A stretch of 64,000 nt of DNA from Streptomyces apocyni (GTDB taxonomy: Bacteria > Actinomycetota > Actinomycetes > Streptomycetales > Streptomycetaceae). The notes beneath the pieces are model-generated. The model was not told the DNA's origin. It worked only from the letters and a program-made list of their open reading frames with translations, and did no database searches. Made by a program: the position numbers and the translations under genes. Positions 33,560 through 42,284 of this stretch are shown here, piece by piece. The first letter of the stretch is position 1; every line of letters begins with the position of its first letter. Where the stretch lies: contig NZ_WHOM01000046.1 of the NCBI RefSeq assembly GCF_009739465.1, positions 101,639 through 165,638 of the forward strand, written 5' to 3'.

Positions 33560-34513
33560 TTGACGCGGACCGACCTCGTTGCCGCCCTCGACATCGGCGG
33601 AACCAAGATCGCCGGAGCTCTGGTCGACGCCCAGGGCCGCATCCGGGTGCGTACGCAGCGGCCGACGCCCGCGCGCGAGAACGCCGAGGCGGTGCACAAG
33701 ACGGTCGAAGAGGTACTCGGTGAGCTCACGCGCTCGCCGCTGTGGGCCGGTGCGCGGGCGCTCGGCATCGGCAGTGCCGGTCCCGTCGACGCCGCCGCGG
33801 GGACGGTGAGCCCGGTGAACGTACCCGGCTGGCGCGACTTCCCCCTCGTGGAGCGGGTCCAGGCCGTGTCCGGCGGTCTGCCGGTCACGCTGATCGGCGA
33901 CGGACCGGCGATCGCCGCCGCCGAGCACTGGCAGGGCGCCGCCCAAGGCTACGACCATGCCCTGTGCATGGTCGTCTCCACCGGAGTCGGCGGCGGTCTG
34001 GTGCTCGGCGGCAGTCTCTACCCGGGCCCCACCGGCAACGCCGGCCACATCGGGCACATCAGCGTCGACCTCGACGGCGCCCCCTGCCCGTGCGGCGCCC
34101 GCGGCTGTGTCGAGGGCATCGCCAGCGGGCCGAGCATCGCGCGCCGGGCCCTGGACGACGGCTGGCGCCCAGCACCGGACGGTGACACCTCCGCCGTGGC
34201 GGTGGCCGCCGCCGCGCGAGACGGCGACCCCGTCGCCCGCGCCGCCTTCGCGCGGGCCGCGCGCGCCCTCGCCGCCGGGATCGCGGCCACCGCCACGCTC
34301 GTCGAGATCGAGATCGCGGTGGTGGGCGGCGGAGTGGCGAAGTCCGGCGAGGTGCTCTTCGCCCCGCTGCGGCGGGCCCTGCGCGACTACGCCACGCTGT
34401 CCTTCGTACGTGACCTGACGGTGGTGCCCGCCAGGATGGGCACGGACGCGGGCCTGGTAGGCGCCGCGGCCGCCGCACTCAACGCGCCGTGCGGCGTTCT
34501 GCCTCCTGTTTGA
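33560..34513 (+). CDS. ROK-family sugar kinase
   Basis: This 317-residue kinase phosphorylates a hexose such as glucose or N-acetylmannosamine. It has the ATP loop ALDIGGTKIAGALVD (about 8-22), GIGSAGPVD, STGVGGGLVLGG, and the ROK signature with zinc site AGHIGHISVDLDG and CPCGARGCVEG (His and three Cys). There is no HTH, so it is an enzyme, not a regulator. The start is TTG at 33560, just before the first beta strand. Its 3' end overlaps the convergent SRPBCC gene by 35 nt. No sugar transporter is nearby. Confidence 0.92.
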   Translation: MTRTDLVAALDIGGTKIAGALVDAQGRIRVRTQRPTPARENAEAVHKTVEEVLGELTRSPLWAGARALGIGSAGPVDAAAGTVSPVNVPGWRDFPLVERVQAVSGGLPVTLIGDGPAIAAAEHWQGAAQGYDHALCMVVSTGVGGGLVLGGSLYPGPTGNAGHIGHISVDLDGAPCPCGARGCVEGIASGPSIARRALDDGWRPAPDGDTSAVAVAAAARDGDPVARAAFARAARALAAGIAATATLVEIEIAVVGGGVAKSGEVLFAPLRRALRDYATLSFVRDLTVVPARMGTDAGLVGAAAAALNAPCGVLPPV

Positions 34514-35045
34514 GCGACGTGAGGGCGGTCGCGACCGTCTCCTCCCAGTGCCGCGCCACCAACCGCCCCCAGCACTGTCCGAGCGCCCACAGGTCGGTGG
34601 CCAGCTCTCCCTCGTACACCAGGTGCGTCTCTGACGCGTGTTCGGTGAGGACGAAGGACTCCACGACGAACGGCACCGGGCCCCGTACCAGCCGGAAGTC
34701 CACCCGCTCGGGCGCGGTGAACCGCACCGTCTCCACCGTCACGGCCTTCAGCCTCCCGTCCGCCAGAGGGGTGAAGTGGGTAGCGAGGACCATGTCGCTG
34801 CCGCGCTCCAGTACCCGCACCTTCTGCCGCATGGCCCGGGTGGTCTGCCCGAGGTACGGCTGCGCGATCACCTCGAACACCACGTCCCTGGGCGCGCTGA
34901 TGCCGATGATCTGCGGTCCCAGCGGCCGGGTGCGCCTGCCGATGCCCACGTCCAGGGGCAGCGCGGCGCTGACCAGGCCCAGATATCCGGCCGCGGCGCC
35001 GCCGCCCACCGCGGCCGCCATCGCCAGCTTGGTCAGCCATGCCAT
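34479..35045 (-). CDS. SRPBCC-family (polyketide cyclase/START-like) protein
   Basis: The 188-residue protein has a short N-terminal hydrophobic segment (AMAAAVGGGAAAGYLGLVSAA), then an SRPBCC fold: ISAPRDVVFEVIAQPYLG, MVLATHFTPLADGRLKAVTVETVRF, VVESFVLTEHASETHLVYEGEL and a long C-terminal helix. Such helix-grip domains bind hydrophobic ligands. The N-terminal segment may anchor it. It follows DUF6777 by 57 nt on the same strand; the gap contains a tandem 20-bp repeat. Confidence 0.84.
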   Translation of the reverse strand: MAWLTKLAMAAAVGGGAAAGYLGLVSAALPLDVGIGRRTRPLGPQIIGISAPRDVVFEVIAQPYLGQTTRAMRQKVRVLERGSDMVLATHFTPLADGRLKAVTVETVRFTAPERVDFRLVRGPVPFVVESFVLTEHASETHLVYEGELATDLWALGQCWGRLVARHWEETVATALTSLKQEAERRTAR

Positions 35046-35065
35046 ACCCGAAACCTCTCTGTGGT

Positions 35066-35105
35066 GCGGTCCGTCCAGGCGTTCAGCGGTCCGTCCAGGC
35101 GCTCA
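35066..35105 (-). repeat. 20-bp tandem duplication including the DUF6777 stop
   Basis: GCGGTCCGTCCAGGCGTTCA (35066-35085) is followed by the same 20 bp with one change (35086-35105). The second unit carries the real stop codon (35103-35105) and the first repeats it out of frame. Confidence 0.75.
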
Positions 35106-36386
35106 GGGGGCGGTGGCGTCGTTGGTGTCGGGCTGGGCCTCCGTCGTGGCGTCGTCTGGCGGCGGGCCGGTCCCGTCCGTCGGGGGAGTGGCGGTCGGTG
35201 ACGTGTCGGTCGGAGAGGGCGAGTCGGGCGACGGGGAGACCGGCACACAGGTGGGTGCGGCGTCGGCTTCCGTCGCGGTGGGCGACGGGGTCGTACCCGA
35301 CGGGCACCGCGTCGGCGACGGCGACTGGGTCGTGGTCGTCGGCGAGGGTTCCGATGTGGGCGCCGTGGTCGGCTCGTCGTTCTCGCCCGTGTCGCCCTTC
35401 TCCCGCTCGAACCACCCGCCATCCTCGAGGTCCAGGATCACGAACACGTTCACCACCGTCGGCGCGGGAGTGACGGCGACCACGTTCGAGGGCCGGTAGT
35501 CAGGCCAAGAGTCACCCTTGCGCTGCGCGTCGCCGCGCAGCGCCACCGGCGGGGTCAGCGGATTGCCGCAGGCGCACCGCACGCGCGGCACGCCGCGCTC
35601 GTCGACGAGTACGGCCGTGCCCGCCTGCAACACCGCCTGGTAGCTGGTGGCCGCGCCGTCCTGGTAGCCGTGGTTGGTGACCCGGGTGTCCGTGCGCAGC
35701 CGCACGGGCGTCAGCGCCCGCAGATACGACGGGACGTCGGACGGCTCGATCTCCAGCACCGAGGCGAACGCCCGGTTCTTGTCCTGCTCGGCTGTGAGCA
35801 GCTTGATCTGCTGCTCCACATCACAGCTCGCGACGTTCTGCGTCCCGCCGTACAGACCGGGGGCCGAACCCTCCACACCGCGCGTGACGTTGGCGTCGGT
35901 CTCCGGCGCGCTGGGCAACGTCGGCGGTGGCGCGGACGGCGGCTGACTCTCCGGGTCCGAGGACTCGGTGAACGGGTCGATGCCGTCGGCGCTCGCGGCC
36001 TGGAGGAAGACCTCCCCCGACGACCCTGACGCGTCACCACCGTTGCCGTCGTCCGGACGGGTGAGGACGACGATCAGCACGGTGGCCGCCACGATCGCCG
36101 CGGCGATCGTGGCCACTTTGGGTACCGAGCGCCACCACGGGACTCCCGGACCCTCGCCCGGGCCCTGAGCGGGACCTTCAGGACCGCCTCCGCTCCCTCC
36201 GCCGCCTTCGTCACCCCCGCCTCCGCCTCCGCCTCCGCCGCTCGGCGGCTCCGGCGGAACGGAGCCAGGGGGCGGGGTCGGGCTCACCTCGGTGGGCGCC
36301 TCCGGCGCTGGGCTCGGACGGCCGCCCGACAGCGGACCGGAGGGCGGACCGGTGGGGCGGTCTGACGACGGCGGCTGGGAACTCAC
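35103..36386 (-). CDS. DUF6777-domain membrane protein
   Basis: The 427-residue protein has a Pro/Gly-rich cytosolic N-terminus (1-90, including a run of glycines), one membrane helix (VATIAAAIVAATVLIVVL, about 100-117), an extracellular DUF6777 domain (about 130-320; contains NVASCDVEQQIKLLTAEQDKNRAFA and RVRCACGNPL with three Cys) and a Ser/Thr/Pro-rich tail. In Streptomyces this family often occurs next to Ser/Thr kinases, as here. The GTG at 36386 has GGAGAAGAGGG upstream. Function unknown; perhaps an envelope sensor. Confidence 0.83.
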   Translation of the reverse strand: MSSQPPSSDRPTGPPSGPLSGGRPSPAPEAPTEVSPTPPPGSVPPEPPSGGGGGGGGGDEGGGGSGGGPEGPAQGPGEGPGVPWWRSVPKVATIAAAIVAATVLIVVLTRPDDGNGGDASGSSGEVFLQAASADGIDPFTESSDPESQPPSAPPPTLPSAPETDANVTRGVEGSAPGLYGGTQNVASCDVEQQIKLLTAEQDKNRAFASVLEIEPSDVPSYLRALTPVRLRTDTRVTNHGYQDGAATSYQAVLQAGTAVLVDERGVPRVRCACGNPLTPPVALRGDAQRKGDSWPDYRPSNVVAVTPAPTVVNVFVILDLEDGGWFEREKGDTGENDEPTTAPTSEPSPTTTTQSPSPTRCPSGTTPSPTATEADAAPTCVPVSPSPDSPSPTDTSPTATPPTDGTGPPPDDATTEAQPDTNDATAP

Positions 36387-36569
36387 GGGCCCTCTTCTCC
36401 CCGGCTTCTGCCTGGCAGAGCGATGTCGTTGAATGCGAGCTAGCGGCACTATGCCCCGCTTTGCTACGTACGGCACCTATTGTGTGCCTCGCTGTCACCC
36501 CGCCCGCAAGCTGACGCGGTCGGCCCATCCCAGCGAGCACCCCCACCCAGGGCTGCTTAGCGTGGCGGC

Positions 36570-37913
36570 GTGAGCGCGCAGCAGAGCAGCGAACGAGGCC
36601 GAGGCCAGGGGCGGGGCCGAGGGCGGGGGCGGGGCGACGCGCGCCCCGCCGCCCACGGGTGGACGCAGGCCGTCGCTGCGGTGGTCGCCGCAGTGGCCGT
36701 CATGGCCGTCACGGCGACGCTCGGCCTGTGGGCGGCGGGAGCGGCGGACCTGCCGGGCGGCGCACTGTGGCGCGTGGCCGTGGCAGTCGTCCTGATGGCC
36801 GTCGGTGGCTCCCTCTCGCTCTCCGGCGATGCCAGCGCGCTCATCGGTACGGAAGCGGATCTGGCCGTACTGCCGCTCTCGGTCTCCCTCGTCGGGGCCC
36901 TGACCCTCGCGGCGGGCTTTCTGCGGCCGCTGCGCCATCGGGCCGTCGCGGGCGTCGGCGAACTCGCGGTCTGGGCGATGCGGGTGGGCGTGGTCTGGGT
37001 CGCCGCACTCGTCGTGCTGTGCGCTACCGCCCGGCACACCTTCGAGATCCCCGTCGATGACCCCACGGGCGGCATCCTCCCCGACGTTCTCGGAACCTCC
37101 GCACCCAGCGTCGGCTTCCACGCCGACTACGAGCTCAGCCTCGTCTTCGGCCTGCTGTGGCTCGCGGGTGTGCTCATCCTGGCGCTGCTCGTCTCGCGCG
37201 GCGCCCCGCTCCCGGCCCGCCTGCTGCGCTTCCAGGCGACGGTGCGGCCCGCCGCGTACGCCGTGGTCGTCCTGCTCCTGGCCTACGTCGCCTTGGGACT
37301 GGTCGTCGGGCTGGTCGTCGCCGCGACCCGGGGGCACGCGGTGGAGACGTTCGCCGTCATGCTGCTGGGGCTGCCCAACCTCGTCTGGCTTGCCCTCACC
37401 CTCGGCCTCGGCGCGTCCTGGGAGGGCCGGGTGGAGGGTCCCTTCGGCCTGCCGATGCCCCAGGTGCTGGATCAGGTGCTGCGCGGCCCGGTCGACTCCA
37501 CCCTCAACCTGCGCACGCTGTCCGAGCATGACGGGCGGGTGTGGTGGCTGGCGGTCGTCGCGGCGGTACTGCTCCTCGGGACGGCCTTCCTGATGGCGGT
37601 CCGTTCACCCGCACACGTACGGCTCTGGCAGCACGCCGTCCACATGGCGGCGGCGCTCGCGTGCACCGTGCTGGCCATCTGCCTGGTCGCCGCGACCTCC
37701 GCGCACCTCGGCCTCTCGCTGCTGGGCATCGGCGACCTCGGCGGCGCGCTCTCGGCCAGGGTGGTCCTGCGTCCCCATCTCTGGACGGCGGTCGGTATCG
37801 CGGCGGGATGGGGCCTGGTCGCGGGCTTCCTCGGCGGACTGCTGGCGCTGCCGGTTCACCGCCGGGGCGAGGTACGGCCCGACTCCGAGACGACGCCACC
37901 CGCACCCGAGTGA
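36570..37913 (+). CDS. Streptophobe-family integral membrane protein
   Basis: This 447-residue protein starts with an Arg/Gly repeat (RGRGQGRGRGRGRG) and then has about ten hydrophobic helices, matching the Streptomyces streptophobe family of very hydrophobic proteins usually encoded beside Ser/Thr kinases. Segments include AVAAVVAAVAVMAVTATLGL, YAVVVLLLAYVALGLVVGLV and WTAVGIAAGWGLVAGFLGG. It is divergent from DUF6777 and convergent with the kinase gene. No function is established. Its stop is duplicated in a 21-bp tandem repeat. Confidence 0.82.
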   Translation: MSAQQSSERGRGQGRGRGRGRGDARPAAHGWTQAVAAVVAAVAVMAVTATLGLWAAGAADLPGGALWRVAVAVVLMAVGGSLSLSGDASALIGTEADLAVLPLSVSLVGALTLAAGFLRPLRHRAVAGVGELAVWAMRVGVVWVAALVVLCATARHTFEIPVDDPTGGILPDVLGTSAPSVGFHADYELSLVFGLLWLAGVLILALLVSRGAPLPARLLRFQATVRPAAYAVVVLLLAYVALGLVVGLVVAATRGHAVETFAVMLLGLPNLVWLALTLGLGASWEGRVEGPFGLPMPQVLDQVLRGPVDSTLNLRTLSEHDGRVWWLAVVAAVLLLGTAFLMAVRSPAHVRLWQHAVHMAAALACTVLAICLVAATSAHLGLSLLGIGDLGGALSARVVLRPHLWTAVGIAAGWGLVAGFLGGLLALPVHRRGEVRPDSETTPPAPE

Positions 37914-37940
37914 CGTACCACCACACCCGAGTGACGTACC
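37903..37940 (+). repeat. Duplicated streptophobe stop region
   Basis: CACCCGAGTGACGTACC occurs at 37903-37919 and 37924-37940, period 21. The second TGA (37932-37934) is in frame with the first (37911-37913), giving a backup stop seven codons later. Confidence 0.75.
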
Positions 37941-37973
37941 GCGGCTCGCGCTGAGACGTGCCGCCGCTCCGCC

Positions 37974-39005
37974 TCAGCGAACGCGACCCGGGAAGACCGG
38001 CATCGCCCAGCGGGGCGGCTCGGGCGGTGGAGCCGGTGGGGTGGCACGGTCGCCGATACGGGCGTCGACGCGGGTCGGCGCGTGGCCGCCGCCCGCACGG
38101 TCGGCCAAGGCCCGCCGCGCCACGGCCACGCGCAGATCGGACACGAACTCCAGACACGACCCGTACCGCTCGTCCGGGGTCTTGGCGAGGGCCTTCGCCA
38201 GTACGTCGTCGAGCGCGGCGGGCAGATCGGGACGGTGCCCGGTCAGCGGCGGCGGCGCGTCGTACTGGTGGGCCCACAGCAGCGCCAGATCGTCGTCCCG
38301 CTGAAACGGCGGCGTCCCGGCCAGCGTCTCGTAGACGACGCAGCCCAGGCTGTAGACGTCGCAGCGGCCGTCCACCGGGCGTCCGGAGATCTGCTCCGGC
38401 GCGACGTAGTCGAGCGTGCCGACGAACTGGCCCACCGTGGTCAGCCCGGAGAGTGACAGGGACTTCTTCGTCAGACCGAAGTCGGTGAGGTAGACGTGCT
38501 CCGGATGTTCGCTGTCCGTGCCCGCCGCGATCAGGATGTTGCCCGGCTTCACATCGCGGTGCACCAGCTCGTGCGCGTGCGCGGCGTCCAGCGCGGACGC
38601 CACCTGCGTGGCGATCCGCCGCGCCGTCTCGGCCGACAGCGGCCCCTGGCGGTCGAGCAGCGCGCGCAGGTCCTGCCCTGGCACATAGCGCATGGCGATG
38701 TAGAGGATGCCGTTGGTCTCGCCCGCCGCGAACACTGGCACGATGTGCGGATGGTCGATGGCGGCGGCCACCTGGGACTCATGCGTGAACCGCTTACGGA
38801 AGGTGTCGTTGCGGGCGAGCTCGGGAGCGAGCAGCTTGAGCGCGACGGTCCGCTCCAGGCGCAGGTCACGGGCGCGATAGACGACCGCCATGCCGCCACG
38901 GCCGATCTCGCGCTCCACGAGGTACCCCGCGATCTCCTGCCCGATCAGCTCCGATGGCCGCCCGTACGTGACGCTCGGGTCCCGTGCCGCGCCGCCCGCC
39001 GTCAC
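37974..39005 (-). CDS. Hanks-type Ser/Thr protein kinase (PknF-like, soluble)
   Basis: The 343-residue kinase has the Gly loop IGRGGMAVVY (34-43), Lys57, the catalytic loop HRDVKPGN (Asp151), DFG (175-177), an activation segment with several Ser/Thr (SLSLSGLTTVGQFVGT) and YVAPEQ. It ends in a Pro-rich tail without a membrane helix. Its GTG start overlaps the stop of the upstream SH3-like gene (GTGA), and the FHA-ABC exporter gene lies before that. FHA domains bind phospho-Thr, so the exporter is the obvious substrate, as reported for mycobacterial PknF and Rv1747. Confidence 0.94.
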   Translation of the reverse strand: MTAGGAARDPSVTYGRPSELIGQEIAGYLVEREIGRGGMAVVYRARDLRLERTVALKLLAPELARNDTFRKRFTHESQVAAAIDHPHIVPVFAAGETNGILYIAMRYVPGQDLRALLDRQGPLSAETARRIATQVASALDAAHAHELVHRDVKPGNILIAAGTDSEHPEHVYLTDFGLTKKSLSLSGLTTVGQFVGTLDYVAPEQISGRPVDGRCDVYSLGCVVYETLAGTPPFQRDDDLALLWAHQYDAPPPLTGHRPDLPAALDDVLAKALAKTPDERYGSCLEFVSDLRVAVARRALADRAGGGHAPTRVDARIGDRATPPAPPPEPPRWAMPVFPGRVR

Positions 39006-39592
39006 GCTTCACCGCGCAGGGTGGGGCCGCTGGGCGGGCGCTTCGCCTCGCCCTCGTCCAGGTGCGAGGCGTCCACGATCCGTGTCGGATCATGCTCGGC
39101 CCCGACGGCGGGAGCGGTGGACGACGCGAAGGCCGTCACGCCGGTGCCGTCGCCGTAGACCCAGCGCTCGTGCTCCGCGTCGTACAGCCACACCGACTCG
39201 CCGTCCACGACCATCCCCACCCGCAACCCCTGCGTTCTGCGCCGGAACGTCTCTCCGTCCGTCTCTCCCCGCGTCAGCGCCTCCACCGCGGCGCGGTACT
39301 GGCGCAGCGCCTCCTCGGCCCGCGTGATCAGCGGCCGTGGGTCGGCTGTGCGCGTCAGGGGCCGACCGGCGTCCGGGGGCTGCTGCGGTACGGCCACCAG
39401 CAGCCGCGCGTCCACCCAGGTCGACCAGCCGTTGGCGCACTCCACCTGCCCCCAGTCGCCGCTGCGCTCCACCAGCCGTACCGGCAGCAGCGCGTCGAGG
39501 GACTCGGACGGGTGCGAGGCGTCCGGCGCCTCCCAGGAGGGCAGCCCGGCCGGGGGAATGACATGCGTCGGGCGGAAGTCCCATGTCGTCAT
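39002..39592 (-). CDS. SH3-like domain protein between exporter and kinase
   Basis: The 196-residue soluble protein begins with PTHVIPPAGLPSWEAPD and an SH3b-like module (LLPVRLVERSGDWGQVECANGWSTWVDARLLVAV, about 34-68), then a helix and a second small beta region (GLRVGMVVDGESVWLYDAEHERWVYGDG). It sits between the FHA-ABC exporter (20 nt gap) and the kinase (4-nt overlap), so it is likely an adaptor of that system. ATG at 39592 chosen; ATG 39637 would run into the exporter gene. Confidence 0.72.
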   Translation of the reverse strand: MTTWDFRPTHVIPPAGLPSWEAPDASHPSESLDALLPVRLVERSGDWGQVECANGWSTWVDARLLVAVPQQPPDAGRPLTRTADPRPLITRAEEALRQYRAAVEALTRGETDGETFRRRTQGLRVGMVVDGESVWLYDAEHERWVYGDGTGVTAFASSTAPAVGAEHDPTRIVDASHLDEGEAKRPPSGPTLRGEA

Positions 39593-39611
39593 GGCCAGGC
39601 GCCTACTTCCG

Positions 39612-42086
39612 CTACTTCCGCATGATGGCGGGCTCATGACGCCGCAGCAGCCGTGCGACGGCGAGACAGAACAGGACCGAAAGCGCGGCCAGCATCCCCA
39701 TGTTGAGCAGCCACACCCCCGTGGAGTGCGCGAACAGGGGGTCCTCCGTCAGCGCGCCCGGAACGATCTGGGAAAGGTCGATCGTGCCAGCCATCGCGCC
39801 GAGTGCCCAGCGCGCGGGCACCAGCCACGCCAGTTGCTCAAGCACCGGTGTGCCGTCCAGTTGCAGCAGCGCTCCGCAGAACACCACCTGAACGATGGCG
39901 AGGAGCACCAGCAGCGGCATGGTGACCTCTTCCTTGCGGACGAGCGCCGAGACCAGCAGACCGAGCGTCATCGCCGTGAACGACAGCAGCGCCACCGCCA
40001 ACGTGATCTCCAGGAGCGGCGACATCAGCACGCCCTCGCCCCCGGGTGCGTTCAGATCGACGCCGACCAGCGCGACCAGGGTCAACACCGCGGCCTGCAC
40101 GACGGTCACCGCGCCGAGGACCGCCACCTTCGACATCAGATACGCGGATCGGGACAGCCCGACCGCGCGTTCCCGCTGATAGATCACCCGCTCCTTGACC
40201 AGCTCACGTACCGCGTTGGCGGCCCCGGTGAGCACACCGCCCACGCACAGGATGAGCAGGGCGTTCATCGCCGTCTCCTGGGTGAGGCTGCTGCCCGCCA
40301 GCGCGCGGGCCATCGCGCCCATCACGAAGGGCAGCGCGATCATGATCGCCAGGAAGGTGCGGTCGGCGCTGAGCGCGGCCGCGTAGCGTCGTACGAGCGT
40401 GCTGAACTGCGCGCCCCAACTGCGGGTCCGCGGCGGCGGAGCGACCTGGGCCGGGGTCGTGGAGGGGAGCGCGCCACGCGGCTGAGCGGTGGAGCCGGTG
40501 ATGTACTGGCGGTGCAACGCCGAGGCCTGGTACTCACCCGCCCAGTCGCGGACCTGGTCGTTCTCGAACGCCTCGAAGGCTTCGGGCCACTGGGCGTAGC
40601 CGAAGAACGGGAGGGTGTCGGCTGGTGGCCCGTAGTACGCGATCCGGCCGCCAGGGGCCAGCACCAGCAGCCGGTCGCAAACATCGAGACTGAGCACGCT
40701 GTGCGTGACGACGATGACGGTCCGTCCGTCGTCGGCGAGGTCCCGGAGCATCCGCATGACCGAACGGTCCATGCCGGGGTCGAGTCCGGACGTCGGCTCG
40801 TCGAGGAAGAGCAACGAGGGCTTGGTCAGCAGCTCGAGCGCCACACTCACCCGCTTGCGCTGGCCGCCCGACAGCCGGTGGATCGGCAGGCTCTCGCGTT
40901 GTTCCAGACCCAGCTCCCGGACGACCTCGCTCACTCGGGCGCGCCGTTCCGCGCGCGCGGTGTCCTGGGGGAAGCGCAGCTCGGCGGCGTACTCCAGCGC
41001 GCGGCGCACGGTGAGCTGGGAGTGCAGGATGTCGTCCTGCGGTACGAGGCCGATGCGCTGGCGCAGCTCGGAGAAGTCGCGGTAGAGGTCACGGCCGTCG
41101 TAGAGGACGGTGCCCTGGTCCGCGGGGCGCAGGCCGGTCAGCGCGTTGAGCAGCGTGGACTTACCGGCGCCGCTGGGGCCCACCACGGCCAGCAGGCATT
41201 TCTGCCCGACGGGGAACGAGACATGGTCGAGCAGCACCTTGCGGCCGTTGTTGACGGCGACCGCGAGACCCTGCACGTCGAGGGAGACCTCACCGCTGTC
41301 GACGTACTCCTGGAGCTGGTTGCCGACCAGGCAGAACGCAGAGTGGCCGATGCCGACGATGTCACCGGGGGAGACCTGGGCGCGGCTGACCGGCTGGCCG
41401 TTGAGGAAGGTGCCGTTGTGGCTGCCGAGGTCGACGATCTCGTAGCTGCCGTCGGGGTGGGCCTCGAGCTCGGCGTGCCGACGTGAGACGACGAGATCGT
41501 CGACGACCAGGTCGTTGTCGAGTGCCCGGCCGATCCGCAGGGTACGGGTGGGCAGCGGCCGCACCGTGGTGGGCTGGCTGAAGGTGCCGGTCGCCGACGG
41601 TACGGAGACGGCGGACGGCCGCTCGGGCGTCGCGGGCCGTGCGGGCGAGGGCGCGTCGGGTGCCGAAGGCCACACGGGCGAGGGTGCGTCAGGCGGCGAG
41701 GGCCATTCAGGCGCGGCGGGTGGCTGGGGCCGCGCGGATGGCTGCGGACGCGCGGGCCGCTGGGGCCGCGCGGGTGGTGGCGGCTCGCGGCTCACCAGCA
41801 CCGCGCGCGGCCCGTCGAGCGGGCTCCCGAAGCGGATCTCACTTCCCGGGCCGACGCCTGACGCCTGGACGCGTCTGCCCTCGGCGTAGGTGCCGTTGGT
41901 ACTGCCCTCGTCCTCCAGCGTCCAGTGGTCAGCGACGGGCCGCAGCACCGCGTGGTGCCACGAGACCCGGGCATCGTCGAGGACGATGTCGCACAACGGG
42001 TCACGCCCGACGTGATAGTCCCGACCGGGGACCATCACTGTGGCGCCCCCGTCGGTTTCGAGGACGAGTTCGGGCGCTGAGGGCAT
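39612..42086 (-). CDS. FHA-FHA-ABC transporter (Rv1747-like)
   Basis: This 824-residue fusion has FHA domain 1 (about 3-95; GRDPLCDIVLDD, SWHHAVLR, STNGTY), a Pro/Ala-rich linker with PDAPSP repeats, FHA domain 2 (about 180-270; IGRALDNDLVVDD, SRRHAEL, SHNGTF), an ATPase (VGPSGAGKSTLL, LSGGQRKRVSVA, LLFLDEPTSGLD) and an ABC-2 permease with six helices. It probably exports a lipid or cell-wall compound, gated by kinase-dependent FHA binding. The ATG at 42086 has GGAGAGAGG. A perfect 9-bp duplication (39603-39620) repeats Arg-Lys-stop. Confidence 0.93.
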   Translation of the reverse strand: MPSAPELVLETDGGATVMVPGRDYHVGRDPLCDIVLDDARVSWHHAVLRPVADHWTLEDEGSTNGTYAEGRRVQASGVGPGSEIRFGSPLDGPRAVLVSREPPPPARPQRPARPQPSARPQPPAAPEWPSPPDAPSPVWPSAPDAPSPARPATPERPSAVSVPSATGTFSQPTTVRPLPTRTLRIGRALDNDLVVDDLVVSRRHAELEAHPDGSYEIVDLGSHNGTFLNGQPVSRAQVSPGDIVGIGHSAFCLVGNQLQEYVDSGEVSLDVQGLAVAVNNGRKVLLDHVSFPVGQKCLLAVVGPSGAGKSTLLNALTGLRPADQGTVLYDGRDLYRDFSELRQRIGLVPQDDILHSQLTVRRALEYAAELRFPQDTARAERRARVSEVVRELGLEQRESLPIHRLSGGQRKRVSVALELLTKPSLLFLDEPTSGLDPGMDRSVMRMLRDLADDGRTVIVVTHSVLSLDVCDRLLVLAPGGRIAYYGPPADTLPFFGYAQWPEAFEAFENDQVRDWAGEYQASALHRQYITGSTAQPRGALPSTTPAQVAPPPRTRSWGAQFSTLVRRYAAALSADRTFLAIMIALPFVMGAMARALAGSSLTQETAMNALLILCVGGVLTGAANAVRELVKERVIYQRERAVGLSRSAYLMSKVAVLGAVTVVQAAVLTLVALVGVDLNAPGGEGVLMSPLLEITLAVALLSFTAMTLGLLVSALVRKEEVTMPLLVLLAIVQVVFCGALLQLDGTPVLEQLAWLVPARWALGAMAGTIDLSQIVPGALTEDPLFAHSTGVWLLNMGMLAALSVLFCLAVARLLRRHEPAIMRK

Positions 42087-42284
42087 GCCAGACCTCTCTC
42101 CCATGTCCGAATTCTAGCTATTGATCCAGTGATGCGCCCTCGGGCGGCTGGGGCACCCGGCTCTCGGTGACGCGTTCACGGCCGAGCAGCGGGAGGCGGG
42201 CCCCCGGCCTGAACCGCCGGGGCCTGGTTTCCGGAGCAGGGTGCGGCGGGCAAGCCACATGGGTCCGACTCAGGAGGGGTAACC

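Noticed and set aside
37974..42086. Kinase plus ABC protein as a phage-defence system
   Set aside because: FHA-ABC with a Hanks kinase is better explained by the known PknF/Rv1747-type transport regulation, and there are no nuclease or toxin genes.
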